In this document: positions 1 to 10,690 of the stretch, one piece after another
Numbering within the stretch: the stretch's first letter is position 1
Layout: every line of letters begins with the position of its first letter
From: Ailanthus altissimus
Taxonomy: Eukaryota > Streptophyta > Magnoliopsida > Sapindales > Simaroubaceae
Direction: 5' to 3'
Length of the DNA: 64,000 nucleotides
NCBI GenBank assembly: GCA_946807835.1
Contig: OX327701.1
Location: 10,131,501 to 10,195,500, forward strand
Notes under the pieces: model-generated
The model's database searches: none
Told to the model about the DNA's origin: nothing
The model's input: the letters and a program-made list of their open reading frames with translations, nothing else
Translations under genes and position numbers: made by a program

Positions 1-989
1 CAGAATACTTGGCACCTAGCCGCCTCCAGCACCCCAAATCCGTTTCGGACTTTGTACCCTAATTTTAAAGCCCATTTTTGCCTAGCCGCCTAGGCACCAA
101 ATAACAAGGTTTTGGTGAGAGAAAGCATTTGGAAGCTTGGAATCTTGAGGACTCTTGAAAATTAAAGGCGCCAAGAACTTCTTCAATTAGTTTTCCATTC
201 TCTCTTTGTCTTACTTACTTTTATCTGAAGTTTATATTTGTAATTTGTGTTGTTTGAACATGATTACTCTTATAAACCTTTATATTAATGTAATTGACCA
301 TTTCACCGTGGATACCTAAATTTCTTGTTTTGGAGCATAATGTAACTCTACTAAGTACTATGTTTTGATAAGTTTAGTAGATTAATGAGTTTATCATTTA
401 TACTTTTTTGAGTTTAATGCTTCTATTTGGATTGAAAAATTGATTAGATTATTTAGACTTATGGGTTGTGTACTTTGGAAAGTTCGACCCATGCGTTAAA
501 ATTGAATAATATAATCTTAGATTTTATTGAGTTGGGAGACTAATAGAATTAAGGTAATTGCGTAAGAGTAGCATAATGCATGTATAGATAAATAAGTTAG
601 ATAAGGATATTAACTTGATTGTGTATGCATGAGATCTCATTTGACACTCAAGAAAGATAATGAGATTAATTCTAAACCCTTGATAATCATAAGAATAGTT
701 GTTAATTACTAATTATGAAGAACATAAGGAAAGGTAGAGTAAAATCAAGATCCTAGGACCCTTTTTCATAGAAATATAATCTCCTTGAATTGTTTAATTA
801 ATAGTCTTAGTTTCTTGACCCATTTAGTGTTTAAATTAGCCTAGATAAAGTTAGTTTATTAGCACCATAGTATTTAGTATTAAGTTGGAGCATTAATCCT
901 TGTGGGAATGATACTTATTCATCACTTTATTACTTGCTTATGACCCATGCACTTGCCATTAATATTCGTGTGTGTTAGTTTCACAAACA
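1..989 (+). mobile_element. LTR-A copy A1, 3' part, Athila-type gypsy LTR
   Basis: Its reverse complement aligns with the LTR at 3131-4450 and with the solo LTR at 13249-16174. Shared features are the terminal part reading toward TTCACAAACA at 989, the phrase CTTTATTACTTG near 930, and TGTGGGAATGATAC near 900. The sense strand is plus, judged from LTR-A2, whose primer site fixes its direction. The left end lies outside the window, so no target duplication can be checked. The right end cuts a minus-strand protease remnant exactly at 990, which fits insertion into that older element. Confidence 0.7.
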
Positions 990-1310
990 ATGACTGACCA
1001 AAAACTTTAAGGACCTTCTTATTTTCCTCCAGTCTAGAACCACAAAGTGTGCTGAAGAATGAATTTATTCACTTTAACCAAAATGTCTTCATTGATACCC
1101 TTCAAATAAGTGAAAGACCGATCCGCCATTTATAAGAAAATCATTGTTAGCTTCACCTCTTAAGTTCTAGCTTTCAGAAAATGAATAAAAGCATAAGGTT
1201 TCACCGAGATTAAATAACGCCTTCCTAAAATTTAAATATCCAATAGTGCATGGGATTGTGAAGTTCCTGGGTTCCTTCAAATTTTATGGTAATTGTCTTT
1301 GAAAAATTGC
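990..1310 (-). pseudogene. Athila-type aspartic protease remnant
   Basis: The minus strand encodes FTIPCTIGYLNFRKALFNLG, the approach to the active site of the retropepsin-like protease of Athila elements. The usual D-L-G-A reads N-L-G-E at about 1200-1211, so the catalytic aspartate is lost. Further on, LVKVNKF is visible near 1060-1090. The frame stops at LTR-A1, close to where the I-L-G-R-P-F motif is expected. There are frameshifts and stops. It follows the gag remnant on the same strand and is part of the same dead element. Confidence 0.7.
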
Positions 1311-2900
1311 ACTACACTCCTCCGTTAGCCTCACTATCTCATAGTCCTTCCACCATCTCATAGTCCCTTAACTTTTTTTTTCTTTGATAGCACCATCTTT
1401 ATGAATTTTGCATAGTTTGGCAATTGCTTTAGTGCATCCGTAAAATGGGATATTGATGTAAATTTTCTTGAAGACGTCAAGGAACTTGGATAATTGACAT
1501 CCAATTCATTCTTTTGGAATTATTAAGGATACGGCAATAAGGAAGTAATAATAGAAGGAATATTTGGAAAAGAAATGAAGTTGGGCTTTAAATTCGCCTT
1601 TTATAGTTCTTATTCAACTTTTTTCTCCTCCCTCACTCTCTTTTGACTTTGGGGCTTCTACTTTCTTTCAACCCCTAAGAGTGATGGCCTTGTAATGCTC
1701 TCTTGGGTAAGTCTCTGTGCCATTTGGGAACTTGCCAGAAGATTGGTTCTTGATTGCATTTGTAAGTTAGACAACTTGAACCTTAAGAGATTTTATAGTG
1801 GCACTCATGTTGGTGCAACGAGTCTCTGTACTATCTAGCTAGGCCTTATCTTTATTGAACTCTTCATTGTCTCAATAATGAAACTGCAGAAGAGATCTTC
1901 TAATAATGGCTTCTTTTTAGCAATTAGTTAGTTATACATCGATTAATGTTGTAATGTATTCCTCAAATTACCATATGCTACATTATCATGATTACGCAGT
2001 CCCAAATTGTAATATGTAGGCACATGAGGTGGCGTGTTGTTATTTTGATAATTGAAATTATGGTTCACCACCTTCACCAATATAAGACACATAGCAATTA
2101 TTGTCAGATTTTTGCTTGAGGAAGATTCTATAGCATTTAGCGCAAAAATTTGGTTAGCCGAAGTTGAAACTTGGGCTAAAAGTACAACCAATGGAGCAAC
2201 TTCATGTACTTCAGTGGCCTTCCTTAAAATGGACCTCTTGTTAGGCCATTGGTAATTGTTACAAGTCATTTCTTCTAACAAAAGTTGAGCTTCTTTTGTG
2301 ATTTTTGACAATAAAGTTCCACCCATTGCCACATTAATAATAGTTATACTTTGGCCATTTATTCAATTGTAGAAAAGTTAAATTTAGAATGAATCTTAGT
2401 ATCTATGTTACGGGCACTTTCAAATAGGGTCCTTGAACTGCTCCCAAGCTTTATAGAGTGGCTCAAAGTCCATTTGTTGAAATTGAGTTATCTTTCCCCA
2501 GAGTTAAGAAGTTTTAGATAGTGGAAGAACTTGGTAAAGAATGCTAGATCTTCCTATGTCATATGCTCCCTGGTTGCACGAATTGAAGCAACCTTTTACT
2601 TTATCCTTAAGAGAAAAAGGGAACAAGCACAGTCAAATGATATCCCCTAAAACTTCATTCATCTTGATAGTGTTGCATATCTCCAAAAATATGGCAAGAT
2701 GTACATTCAGATCCTCACCTGGCAATCCCTTATACTGGTTTTGTTGTATCATACTAATAAGGCCCAGCTTTAATGAAAAATTATTGGCTTTAACTCTTTG
2801 ACGTCAGATCCTCAAATAGTTATCATTAACCACGAGATTGAAATAATCCTATAAGGCCTGTGGTTGTTAATGGTTGTTGCAATCATCGGTCATAACTTGA
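1311..2900 (-). pseudogene. Athila-type gag remnant
   Basis: The open part at 1943-2332 contains LLEEMTCNNYQWPNKRS, a block typical of Athila gag (compare LLEEMTSNSYQWP in ATH2 at 57783-58142). Downstream on the minus strand, FTDALKQLPNYAKF-like sequence lies near 1390-1480. Upstream, weak matches to the capsid core (RLFPFSLK-like, YKAWEQFKD) lie at about 2400-2650. Stops and frame changes are frequent. It begins left of the primer site at 3108-3129 and runs into the protease remnant. Plus-strand frames at 2052-2255 and 2541-2801 are shadows of this gene. Confidence 0.8.
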
Positions 2901-3107
2901 GCTTAATTTCTCCTTTCTCTCCCAAGTCTCCGCTAAGTGTGCTCTACTTCTGGATCAAAAGCCAAAAGCTCTAAGTTACAAGATCTTCTTATGTACCTTC
3001 AAAACACCCATAACATCCATAACTCAACAAGAACAAAAGAAAAATAAATACCCAAATTAAAATCAAGCTACTTATCTACAATATTAGCAAAAGTTCAAAA
3101 TCTAAAA

Positions 3108-3129
3108 TCCCCTTCAACTGCGCTAAAAA
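3108..3129 (-). other. degenerate primer-binding site, tRNA-Asp type
   Basis: On the minus strand, directly after the LTR end, the sequence reads TAGCGCAGTTGAAGGGGA. This resembles the tRNA-Asp primer site TGGCGCCGTTGCCGGGGA used by Athila-like elements; the TTTTT lead-in is also kept. It fixes the direction of LTR-A2 and shows that gag to its left belongs to a minus-strand element. Confidence 0.65.
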
Positions 3130-3130
3130 T

Positions 3131-4450
3131 TGTTCATAAAACTAACACACGAATATTAACTGCAAGTGCAAATAATAAAGTGATGAGAGGTATTATTCAA
3201 ATAAGGGTTGATATTCTAAATTAATGCTAACTACTATGGTATTAACAAACTAACTTTATCTAGGCTAATTTTAATTTTAAGTTGATTAAGAAAATTAAAG
3301 ATACTTAAACTAACAATTTAACAATTTAACAATTTAAAGAGGTGAGAAACTATGAATAAAGGGTCTTAAGGGGTTAACAACTATTCTTGTGAATATTTTT
3401 CTAGGGTTCAATATTAATCATATTATCTCTCCCGAGCATTAAATGAGAAGTTATACAAACATATGCATGTTGATATCCCTATCTAACTTGTCTGTCTAAA
3501 TATTCATTAAGCAACCTTTAAATGATTACCTAAGTTTTATTAGTTTTCCAACTTAATAAAAGCTAAGGTCATGCTTTCCACGTCCAACAAATAGGTCAAT
3601 CTTTTTCAAGCACACAACCCATAAGTCTAGATCATCTAGCTAATCTCTCAATTAAATTAAAATTAATAAATTCAGAAAGCACAAATGAATAATACAATAA
3701 ATAATTATTAATCAACTAAAAATATATAAATATGGTATATTGTAGAGCTACATTGAGCATCTAGAACAAGTATTTTAGTCAACTATGTTCAAGTACAAAA
3801 TCACAATAATCCAAAAATTTACAAGAGTAACCATGTTTAAATCAATACAAGCTACAAATATAAACTCCAAATCAAAGTAAACAAGAAAGAGAAAAGAGAA
3901 AACTAGTAGAGATGTCACTTTTGGGGGCTTTAATCCCTAAGAATCTTTAAGAATTCAAGTTCTTAAGTACTTTCTCTCTTTAAAATTCTCTATTTATCTC
4001 TCTAAATTTCATGCTCCTTCCTCCTTGAAAAACGGGCTTCAAAATTTAGGCATGACGCTTAAAGTTGAGCTATAAAATGTTAGTGTACCTAGTGCTACTT
4101 TTTGGAACATAGGCACCAAGTTCTATCTTTGGTCCTTCAAATTGAGCTATGAAATGTCCCTTCTATGCTTCTTTTTGTGCCATTGAGCAAGGCTTCGAGA
4201 GTCACAACATGCTTCATAAATCTATTCTATACTTTGATTCAATATTTATAACTCAATTAAAATTTTCACATCCCTAACAATCAATCAGAAGATACGTATA
4301 ATATGACACATTTAATAATAAATATATTTGACATGACTAAACTCTTTGTAAACAATATCACAAATCATGTTCATCTATACAAGTTATCTAAGATTGACAA
4401 CATATCATTTTGATAATATTGCAGTAAAAGATTAACTTGTAAAATGATGT
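3131..4450 (-). mobile_element. LTR-A copy A2, LTR next to a minus-strand gag
   Basis: The plus strand starts TGTTCATAAAAC at 3131, the terminal sequence seen in reverse at 980-989 and as TGTTCACGAAAT at 13249. Shared internal words follow in the same order as in LTR-A3: AGTAATAAAGTGATGA-like sequence, ACTTTATCTAGGCTAAT, and AACCCATAAGTC near 3618. The outer end near 4450 is poorly defined and placed only by a degraded polypurine-like tract. A small tandem repeat lies within it. Confidence 0.65.
3311..3334. repeat. 8-bp microrepeat, three units
   Basis: TAACAATT occurs three times in direct succession inside LTR-A2. The equivalent part of LTR-A3 shows no such expansion, so it is local slippage. 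Confidence 0.85.
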
Positions 4451-4952
4451 AACCACATTTATGATAAACTTGTTACTTTTTTGCTCTTCACCTTTTAGTA
4501 TAAGAGCTTCTTCTAAGACTAGGCATAAAAGAAACAAAATCATTTACAAACTCACTAGATAATCGAACATTGGCTTTAATTAACATGTGAATATCTACAG
4601 GGATATTCCTCAACATTAATAGCCTTAGTCTTTCATACCGTGCTTTGTAAATCTTAACATTTTGAGGTAGTGAAGGAAAACACTTTTGAAGGTTGGAAAG
4701 AATGATATCAATTTTGAAAGAAGGAGAAAAAAAGAAGGGATGAATGCATGGCTTGAGAATAGTTTTTAAGGAACTGAGAAATTGACTTTATTAGCCACAG
4801 AGTACCGTATCCACCACTTTACCGTGAAATAAAATCTCACAAAAAAGGAAAAACTATAGAAGAAAATAAAAGCAAGAAAAATAAAATAAATAAAAATCAA
4901 AGCATAAAATATGTATAAAATATAAAATATGGCATAGAGAGATTAAACCTGA
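4451..4952. other. 3' untranslated remnant of an Athila-type element
   Basis: No coding frame is recognised. On the minus strand this follows the integrase stop codon. Near 4440-4495 the minus strand reads GGTGAAGAGCAAAAAAG and then AACAAGTTTATC, which loosely resembles the conserved tract before the 3' LTR of ATH1 (24291-24329) and ATH2 (55226-55264). I read it tentatively as a decayed polypurine tract. The stretch 4840-4930 is very A-rich. Confidence 0.35.
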
Positions 4953-5320
4953 TCAAGCATGATAGACGGGATCCACAAGAGGGATCTCGTCTAGGTACAT
5001 AAAGTGATCTAACTTTTCCACGTAGCTTTTTAACCACTGTCCATTCACTTTAAAAATTCACCCATCAGTGAGGTCCTCGATTTTGACATCATCATTAGAA
5101 AAAATGTGTCTTACCATAAATTGACCAATCTATCAAGATCTCAACTTTTTCAGGGTGTAAATGCAACTGAGAATCATAAAGATAAACCCATTGATTTAGC
5201 TCAAAGTATTTCCTTGAGATCTATCTGTCCTAGCCGTTTTCATCTTAGCTTTGTAAATCCTAAAGTTGTCATATGCATTATTGCATAGCTCTTTTATTTA
5301 TGATAATTGTAACTTTTTTT
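4953..5320 (-). pseudogene. Athila-type integrase C-terminal remnant
   Basis: The minus strand encodes the end of a gypsy pol: a YDNFRIYKAKMK-like stretch near 5240-5280, then degraded GKLRSRWSGPF-type sequence, then KIEDLTDG, FKVNGQWLKSYVEKLDHF, and EIPLVDPVYHA with a TGA at 4953-4955. F-K-V-N-G-Q is the hallmark of the integrase tail in Athila and Tat elements. One in-frame stop and one frameshift are present. The upstream part is cut off at LTR-B1. The plus-strand frame at 5106-5288 is a shadow. Confidence 0.75.
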
Positions 5321-5327
5321 GAAGACC

Positions 5328-6614
5328 TATAGCGCTCAAATCAAAGTTAAGGGCAAATATACACTATCGTAGCAAGTAATAAAAGGACTTTAAAGTCGGA
5401 TGTCGAACCCATAAGGATAATTTTTATTTTCTACCAAGTACTAAATTTGTATTTTTCAAGTAATTATTCAGAAAACTAGATCTTCAAATTGTAAATATTT
5501 AAATAAATTAAATAAAGTGTAAAATATATATAAATGACACAACTTAATTAAATTAAGAAGATAGGAAGATAGAGAAAGTGTAGGGTGAATTACTATCCTT
5601 AAATATATTTTATAATGATTAATCTTTTTAATATTAAGGTCATTCAGTTCTTTTTATTAGCCAAGACACTAACGTATTCATTAAGAACAAATATTATTGA
5701 CCATACTTGCCAATTAGGTATATCGCTATCTTAAATTGGAGCTTGTAAATCTCTCTATAATCATACATTAAATTATCTAGGTCTAAATATAATGATATCT
5801 CTATTGAGTTATCAAAGTATTACTAAATCAATCATAATATTGATCAGATATTATGAAGCATTAGGAAACAAATAATTTGAATAATAAAAAAATTAAATTT
5901 AAATAAATATTAAAAGATCCAATAATTAAACACATATATTGAGTTGAAGTAATAACCCTATAAAAGAAATTAGTTCTTGGTAATAAGAGATTATGGCTAA
6001 AAAAGAAAATAAATATGATACAACCAAAAGCAAACCAATATAGACGTTAATTTGCAGTTGGTTGATATACCAAAGATTCACTAATAATCTCTTACTTTCT
6101 TGAATTCCCCTTACTTCTCTCTCTAAAATTGCTCTTCTTCTATATGTTATGGCTCTAAAAGCTCTAAGTTGTGTGTCTTTTAAGATCTGAAACAAGTGGC
6201 CTTTTATAGGAACTGATCGGAGTATAAGAGTTGTATTTTTTTATTGTAGCACGATCATTGTTCTTGATACTTTTATGGTTACTATTTATGCACACTATTA
6301 ATGAATATTGTTTGTGTGCACTGCTCACCACTGCAGTGAAACATTTTGGGAGCTAGGGCAGAATGTTCATTGCTGGGTGAAGTTTTTGTAGCGAAATCAT
6401 TATTCATAAACTGTAGTGATTCACTATAGCATGTTACTGTAGCAAATTTGATGTTTTGCTTTGTTTTCTTTAGATTTGTATCCTTATTTGCTACATTAAT
6501 TCAAAACCTACAAAATAACAATAATATATATATATAATGCCTAATATTCTTATTAAAATGAGTAATTAATAAAGTTAACATAGTGTAAATAATATATATA
6601 ATTTACACTTATCA
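5328..6614 (-). mobile_element. LTR-B copy B1, Athila-type LTR
   Basis: It aligns with the ATH2 LTRs at 53924 and 58788. Shared features are ATACACTATCGTAGCAAGTA near 5360, GTCGGATGTCGAACCCATA near 5395, a tract naming the same splice of AATTACTATCCTT at 5588, and the end ACACTTATCA at 6614. The first 20-30 bases at the left are degraded. Sense is minus, by analogy with ATH2. It ends the integrase remnant on its left and abuts LTR-D1 on its right. The minus-strand frame at 5926-6195 is a chance frame. Confidence 0.75.
6201..6208 (-). promoter_or_regulatory. candidate TATA box of LTR-B1
   Basis: The minus strand reads TATAAAAG. The ATH2 LTR has TATATAAA at the corresponding place (54897-54904), so this is likely the LTR promoter. 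Confidence 0.45.
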
Positions 6615-9429
6615 AAATTACTGATGATGTTGTTGAATAAATGAATCTCAAAGTCTTACCTTGAAGTGTTCTCTTGAACAAAACTAAATCCTTACTACGA
6701 TGGGCTTAGAACGCTAGAATGGTAGCTTGAGATTTTACAAGTTTTCAGCTTAATAGTTAAGGCCTCTAGAACTCTATCACTTGACCAAATATGCCTTTTT
6801 CTTAGAGAAAAATACAAGTCTTACTTCTCTTTTTCTTAAAAAAAAATGGCTGAATGTCTCTCTTGTAAAAAATGAAGGCAAAAACTTTTTTTCTTATCTC
6901 TAACATATGTAGTTTAACCATTTTACATGAAGGATAAAAGGTAATTATCTCATGTAATTATCTCTAAGCCATTAAGATTAGCTTATCTTTTGATTATTTT
7001 AGATATTAATTACACTTGTCACAATCTTAAACAATGCTTAACCATTGAGCAATATTAAATAATCACTTGATTAACAAGTGTCTAACACTTGTCTAAATGT
7101 TATCCAAAGCTTAACTATTAAGCTTTATTAAAATCATCATGTACATGATAAGTGTCCCTCACTTATCCAAGTACTATACAAATCATATCCTTTAAGGCCT
7201 AATGATATGTCAAATTCTAATAATAGAATTTGACACATTTTTTCTCGAGAGTTCCCAATACAAAATCATGCTTATCATTTAAATTTCTCGAATCGAACTC
7301 TTTGACTTAGTCCACTACTCTAATGCTCAATGAGTTCATTTTAAATTGTGAGACTCTTTAGGTTCATATCTAGTTTGTCTTATGAAACTTTTTTACAAAT
7401 TCATGAATAATGCCTTGTACACACGTTATGAATATTACAAAGTGGCACATTGAACCATATAAGTTGAGGTTAAAATATATTCATATAGTCCCTCCGTCAC
7501 CTATATCCCGAAACAATAAAAACATAGATCATCACCGTCAAATCTCTAAATGCTCGACCATAAACTTATCTCCAGATTTGTATTTCAATAAAAAATTTCC
7601 GCAAACACCTTTGCGATATTGTTTAACCTTACAAAAAACACTTTTTTAGGGTTTATAATTATTGCCATAAGATTTCCTAAAAAATCTCAGAGTATCAAGA
7701 TATACAACTCACCCATATAAGATGACGGATCCCATATCTGTGCACATTAAACTCTATAAGCTTCAAAATATACCTAAAAACTCCCAAATGTCAGATTATA
7801 AAAGGTCTCTGACATGCGTGGAACAAAGTATTATATATCACTCACAAGCCCACTGTGGCACTCAGGTAAAAAATTCTCAAATATTATTCAACTCAAGAAG
7901 ACCGTCTATTGATGGCTTTATGGAATGTCTATTGATGGCTTTATGGGGTGTCTATTGAAGATCTTCGTGAGTCTGTTCAGTACTCAGTCTTTATAGAATA
8001 TCTGTATGCCTATACGAGCTTCCACTAAGCTCATAGTCTACTATACATTGATCTGGAAGGAATACCAATCGACTTATGTTGGCAACCATAGATCATGAAT
8101 GATATTTTCGAGAACATACTACATAATGACATTTTTTTATCACCATTTGCAACTCCTTGTAACTGTGTCATTATTAATATATTCTCGGGTTTTTGTCCCA
8201 ATTCAGAAAAGGTTATAACTCTTAGAATGCTAACTCTTAGGATAGACCTAAACTCTTTTACATCTGCAATGTCTTAAAAGTAACAAGCTTAGTACCATAT
8301 ATAAAATATTAATGATTTATTGAAATGTACATTGTATAAATATCAATATATTCATACAAATTTTAAATGGCATGTGTTGTGTGTTTTCTATAACACAAAT
8401 TAGCGCAAGTGCACGTTGTCGCAACAAGTAATATATGATGAGAAAAGTGTCGATCCCACAGAGAATGATTTATCTTTTCTAGTTTAAGTACTGAAATGGT
8501 GTCTTTCTACTATTATCCAGAAAATGATTTAATGTACGAGATTTAACTACTCAAGTAAAAGAACAACTTAATTATGCTAAGTGATAAACTAAATTACCAA
8601 CAAGTTAAATTCAATATGAGAAATCCTAGGATTACAAACTATCCCCCATTATGCAAATAAATTCAGCAGAATCTCTTTGATGTTTATTGGTTCTCAACTT
8701 GATATATTGACCAAAACACTCAACACATCACAAGCCTCTTTTGCAGGTCAAGTGAATCTATTCCATCCAATCAAATATCTATATGTCTATGATAAATAAA
8801 TTGAACAAAATTCATTAAGCACAAGTTTTATGAGCCATACATGCCTTATGAGTATATGTCTATCTCATATGAAACTCAAGTGCACTACACTATGATCATG
8901 CATCAATATGCTTAAGACTAAATACCTAAATGCCTTTGTCAAGTTTATTTAAGCATTTCTAGATCAATTTAACCACTGGCCAAGTAATCAAATAGCATTA
9001 AGCACAAGCACAATGAATATATCAAAAGCTGAATTAATACCATAAAAGAGAGAACTAAAATCAATCACATAATGAGTTCAAGGATGTAATCCTAGATGAA
9101 CGAAATTAGCTCATCATTAAACTACACAATCTTGAAGCTAATTCCATCAATACATGTAAACTAAACATCTTACAACAAGTAAAGAATCAAAGCAAAGAAG
9201 ACATCCCTGTCAAATGCCTTTGTTGTTGAAACTTGCTTCCCTCCTCTTTGATTTCTTCAAACTTAGAAGTTAGGTGTTTCTTTGTGTTTCCAGCTGCTGT
9301 CCCAGCTGGAGTCCTCTCTCAAAATGTAAGTTTTGAGCAAATAAATAGGTAAGAGCACGAAATTAGGGCGCATTTTGGGTTGCTTTTGGGTTTCCTGATT
9401 TTCAGGAACCTGTCACATTTTGTTGTCCA

Positions 9430-9519
9430 GGTCCCGGCGCTGCGGCGCTGCGATTTGGCGCTGCGGCGCTCACTTTCTGCAATCGGCGCCGCGGCGCTTA
9501 AATCCAGCGCTGCGGCGCT
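9430..9519. repeat. GC-rich palindromic block in LTR-C
   Basis: GGCGCTGCGGCGCT-like units recur at least four times, with variants GGCGCCGCGGCGCT and AGCGCTGCGGCGCT. Each is close to self-complementary. The block stands out sharply from the AT-rich surroundings and keeps CpG sites that are rare elsewhere here. Confidence 0.9.
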
Positions 9520-9584
9520 GCACTGTTGCTACAGTAACACTGTAGCAGTGCACTGTAGCTACAGTGTTACTGTAGCAACAGTGC
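9520..9584. repeat. perfect inverted repeat, 27-bp arms, 11-nt loop
   Basis: Arms at 9520-9546 and 9558-9584 are exact reverse complements. The loop at 9547-9557 holds the palindrome AGTGCACT. The arms are made of CACTGTAGC and TACTGTAGC words. It directly follows the GC-rich block inside solo LTR-C. It could form a cruciform or a long RNA hairpin. Confidence 0.95.
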
Positions 9585-9785
9585 CTCCATTCGTATTTTT
9601 ATCTCCAATGCTCCGATTTGCGTCCGTTTTCCGGTATTTTTGCTCCGATAATGCTTCAACCTATAAAACAACATTAATACGCATAAATAGCCCAATTATT
9701 GAGATAAATTGAACAAATATCAAGTTAGGAAGATAAAATAGTTTATACAATTACGCCTTATCAGCATGTAAGCACCATCTCTAAT

Positions 9786-10266
9786 AAAATAATTATAGAA
9801 TAATAACTATGAGTTTATATGGTAGTTATAGATCAATCCTTAATAAGTCTGATCATATTTTGTTTACCATAGACATATAGATAATTGTTAGAGTGAGATA
9901 TAGTTATTTAACCATCGATAGAGGCTTATAACGATAATAACGATATAGCCAACAATTCGTTATTGAAGATTAAAATAAAAGAATAATAGGTTCAGTCTGG
10001 GGAATAAGTTGTAACCTTAGGTTTTTTTAATTGGTGAATTTCATCTTGCTTAACTTATTGTTTGCACTTGATAACCTTTAGGTTAGTTTATATTAATTAA
10101 ATTACTAAATTTTGAGTTTTGTCTGGATAAACATTAAGTAGTGATAGTTTTAGTATTTAGTAAAAAATAGGTTACAAAAATTCTCGTGGAAATGATATCT
10201 AACCTATATTATTATATTATTTGTTATGATAGTATGCACTTACACTTAGATATAATATTTATAACA
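9786..10266 (+). mobile_element. ATH1 5' LTR, 3' part only
   Basis: The piece ends TTTATAACA at 10266 just before a primer site. Its last 120 bases show the pattern shared by the other Athila-type LTRs here: CTCGTGGAAATGATATC near 10183, ATTATTTGTTATGATAGT near 10215, then GCACTTACACTTAG. The left part is missing beside LTR-D1. The plus frame at 10186-10389 spans the LTR and leader boundary and is not a gene. Confidence 0.6.
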
Positions 10267-10268
10267 AG

Positions 10269-10290
10269 TTTTTTGTGCTTTTGTTGGGGA
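10269..10290 (+). other. degenerate tRNA-Asp primer-binding site of ATH1
   Basis: TTGTGCTTTTGTTGGGGA follows the LTR end. Compared with TGGCGCCGTTGCCGGGGA, four of the five differences are C to T or G to T, as expected for a site decayed by cytosine methylation. The spacing and the T-run lead-in match ATH2 and LTR-A2. Confidence 0.6.
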
Positions 10291-10690
10291 CTTTTGTCTA
10301 TTCTTTTATTAATACTAATAGCAAACGATCTTGCTTTTAATTCAAACTTTTTAATTTTATGTTATTTTACAGGTTTAACTTTTAAATAGTTCATGCAAAG
10401 GGTGAAGAGTGCAAACTTAACTTCTTTTGATCTTGAGATTGAAAGAACATTTTGATGTGAAAAAAATCATATAATAACTATAGATGACTAGGTTTACAAT
10501 TCAGAAATTTAGCATCAAATTATAGCAGATATCATTAAGGGCATATGAAGTCCTACAGCAGATGGTATCTGTTCAAGTATTTGTGACTAACAGTCAATGT
10601 AAATAACTTTAAGATCAAGTCTAGTACCATTAAAATGCTATAGGATTCTGTACTTTTTCAATGGTTCATCGAATAAGATCCCAACAAGTA
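10291..10690 (+). other. ATH1 leader
   Basis: No frame or repeat is recognised between the primer site and the first gag similarity. Confidence 0.5.

Larger units (their letters stand above)
8375..9763 (-). mobile_element. solo LTR-C with perfect target duplication
   Basis: The 1389-bp unit starts TGTTGTGTGT and ends CGCCTTATCA. It is flanked by GCATG at 8370-8374 and again at 9764-9768. Removing it and one GCATG restores the LTR-D word GGCATGTAAGCACC. A gypsy-type terminal block is present on the left (GCGCAAGTGCACG, then GTCGATCCCACAG), which places the sense on the minus strand. There is no internal region, so it is a solo LTR left by recombination. The 110-codon plus frame at 9380-9712 is a chance frame in its GC-rich part. 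Confidence 0.92.
6640..9785 (-). mobile_element. LTR-D copy D1, copia LTR split by LTR-C
   Basis: Segments 6640-8374 and 9769-9785 form one minus-oriented copia LTR. Family words are present: GCTAGAATGGTAGC near 6712, CATAAGATTTCCT at 7668, the RNA-start half around 7720-8060, and the outer end GCATGTAAGCACCATCTCTA at 9764-9783. The inner end near 6640 lacks about 150-200 bases found in other copies. It lies inside or beside the 5' LTR of ATH1. The plus-strand frames at 7410-7649 and 7722-7958 are in this LTR. Confidence 0.75.

Noticed and set aside
4451..4952. Possible extra ORF after integrase of the minus-strand element
   Set aside because: Every frame has frequent stops and no motif. Treated as untranslated remnant.
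9380..9712. 110-codon plus frame rich in A, L and R
   Set aside because: It lies inside solo LTR-C and its length comes from the GC-rich palindromic block, which lacks stop codons. No known domain.
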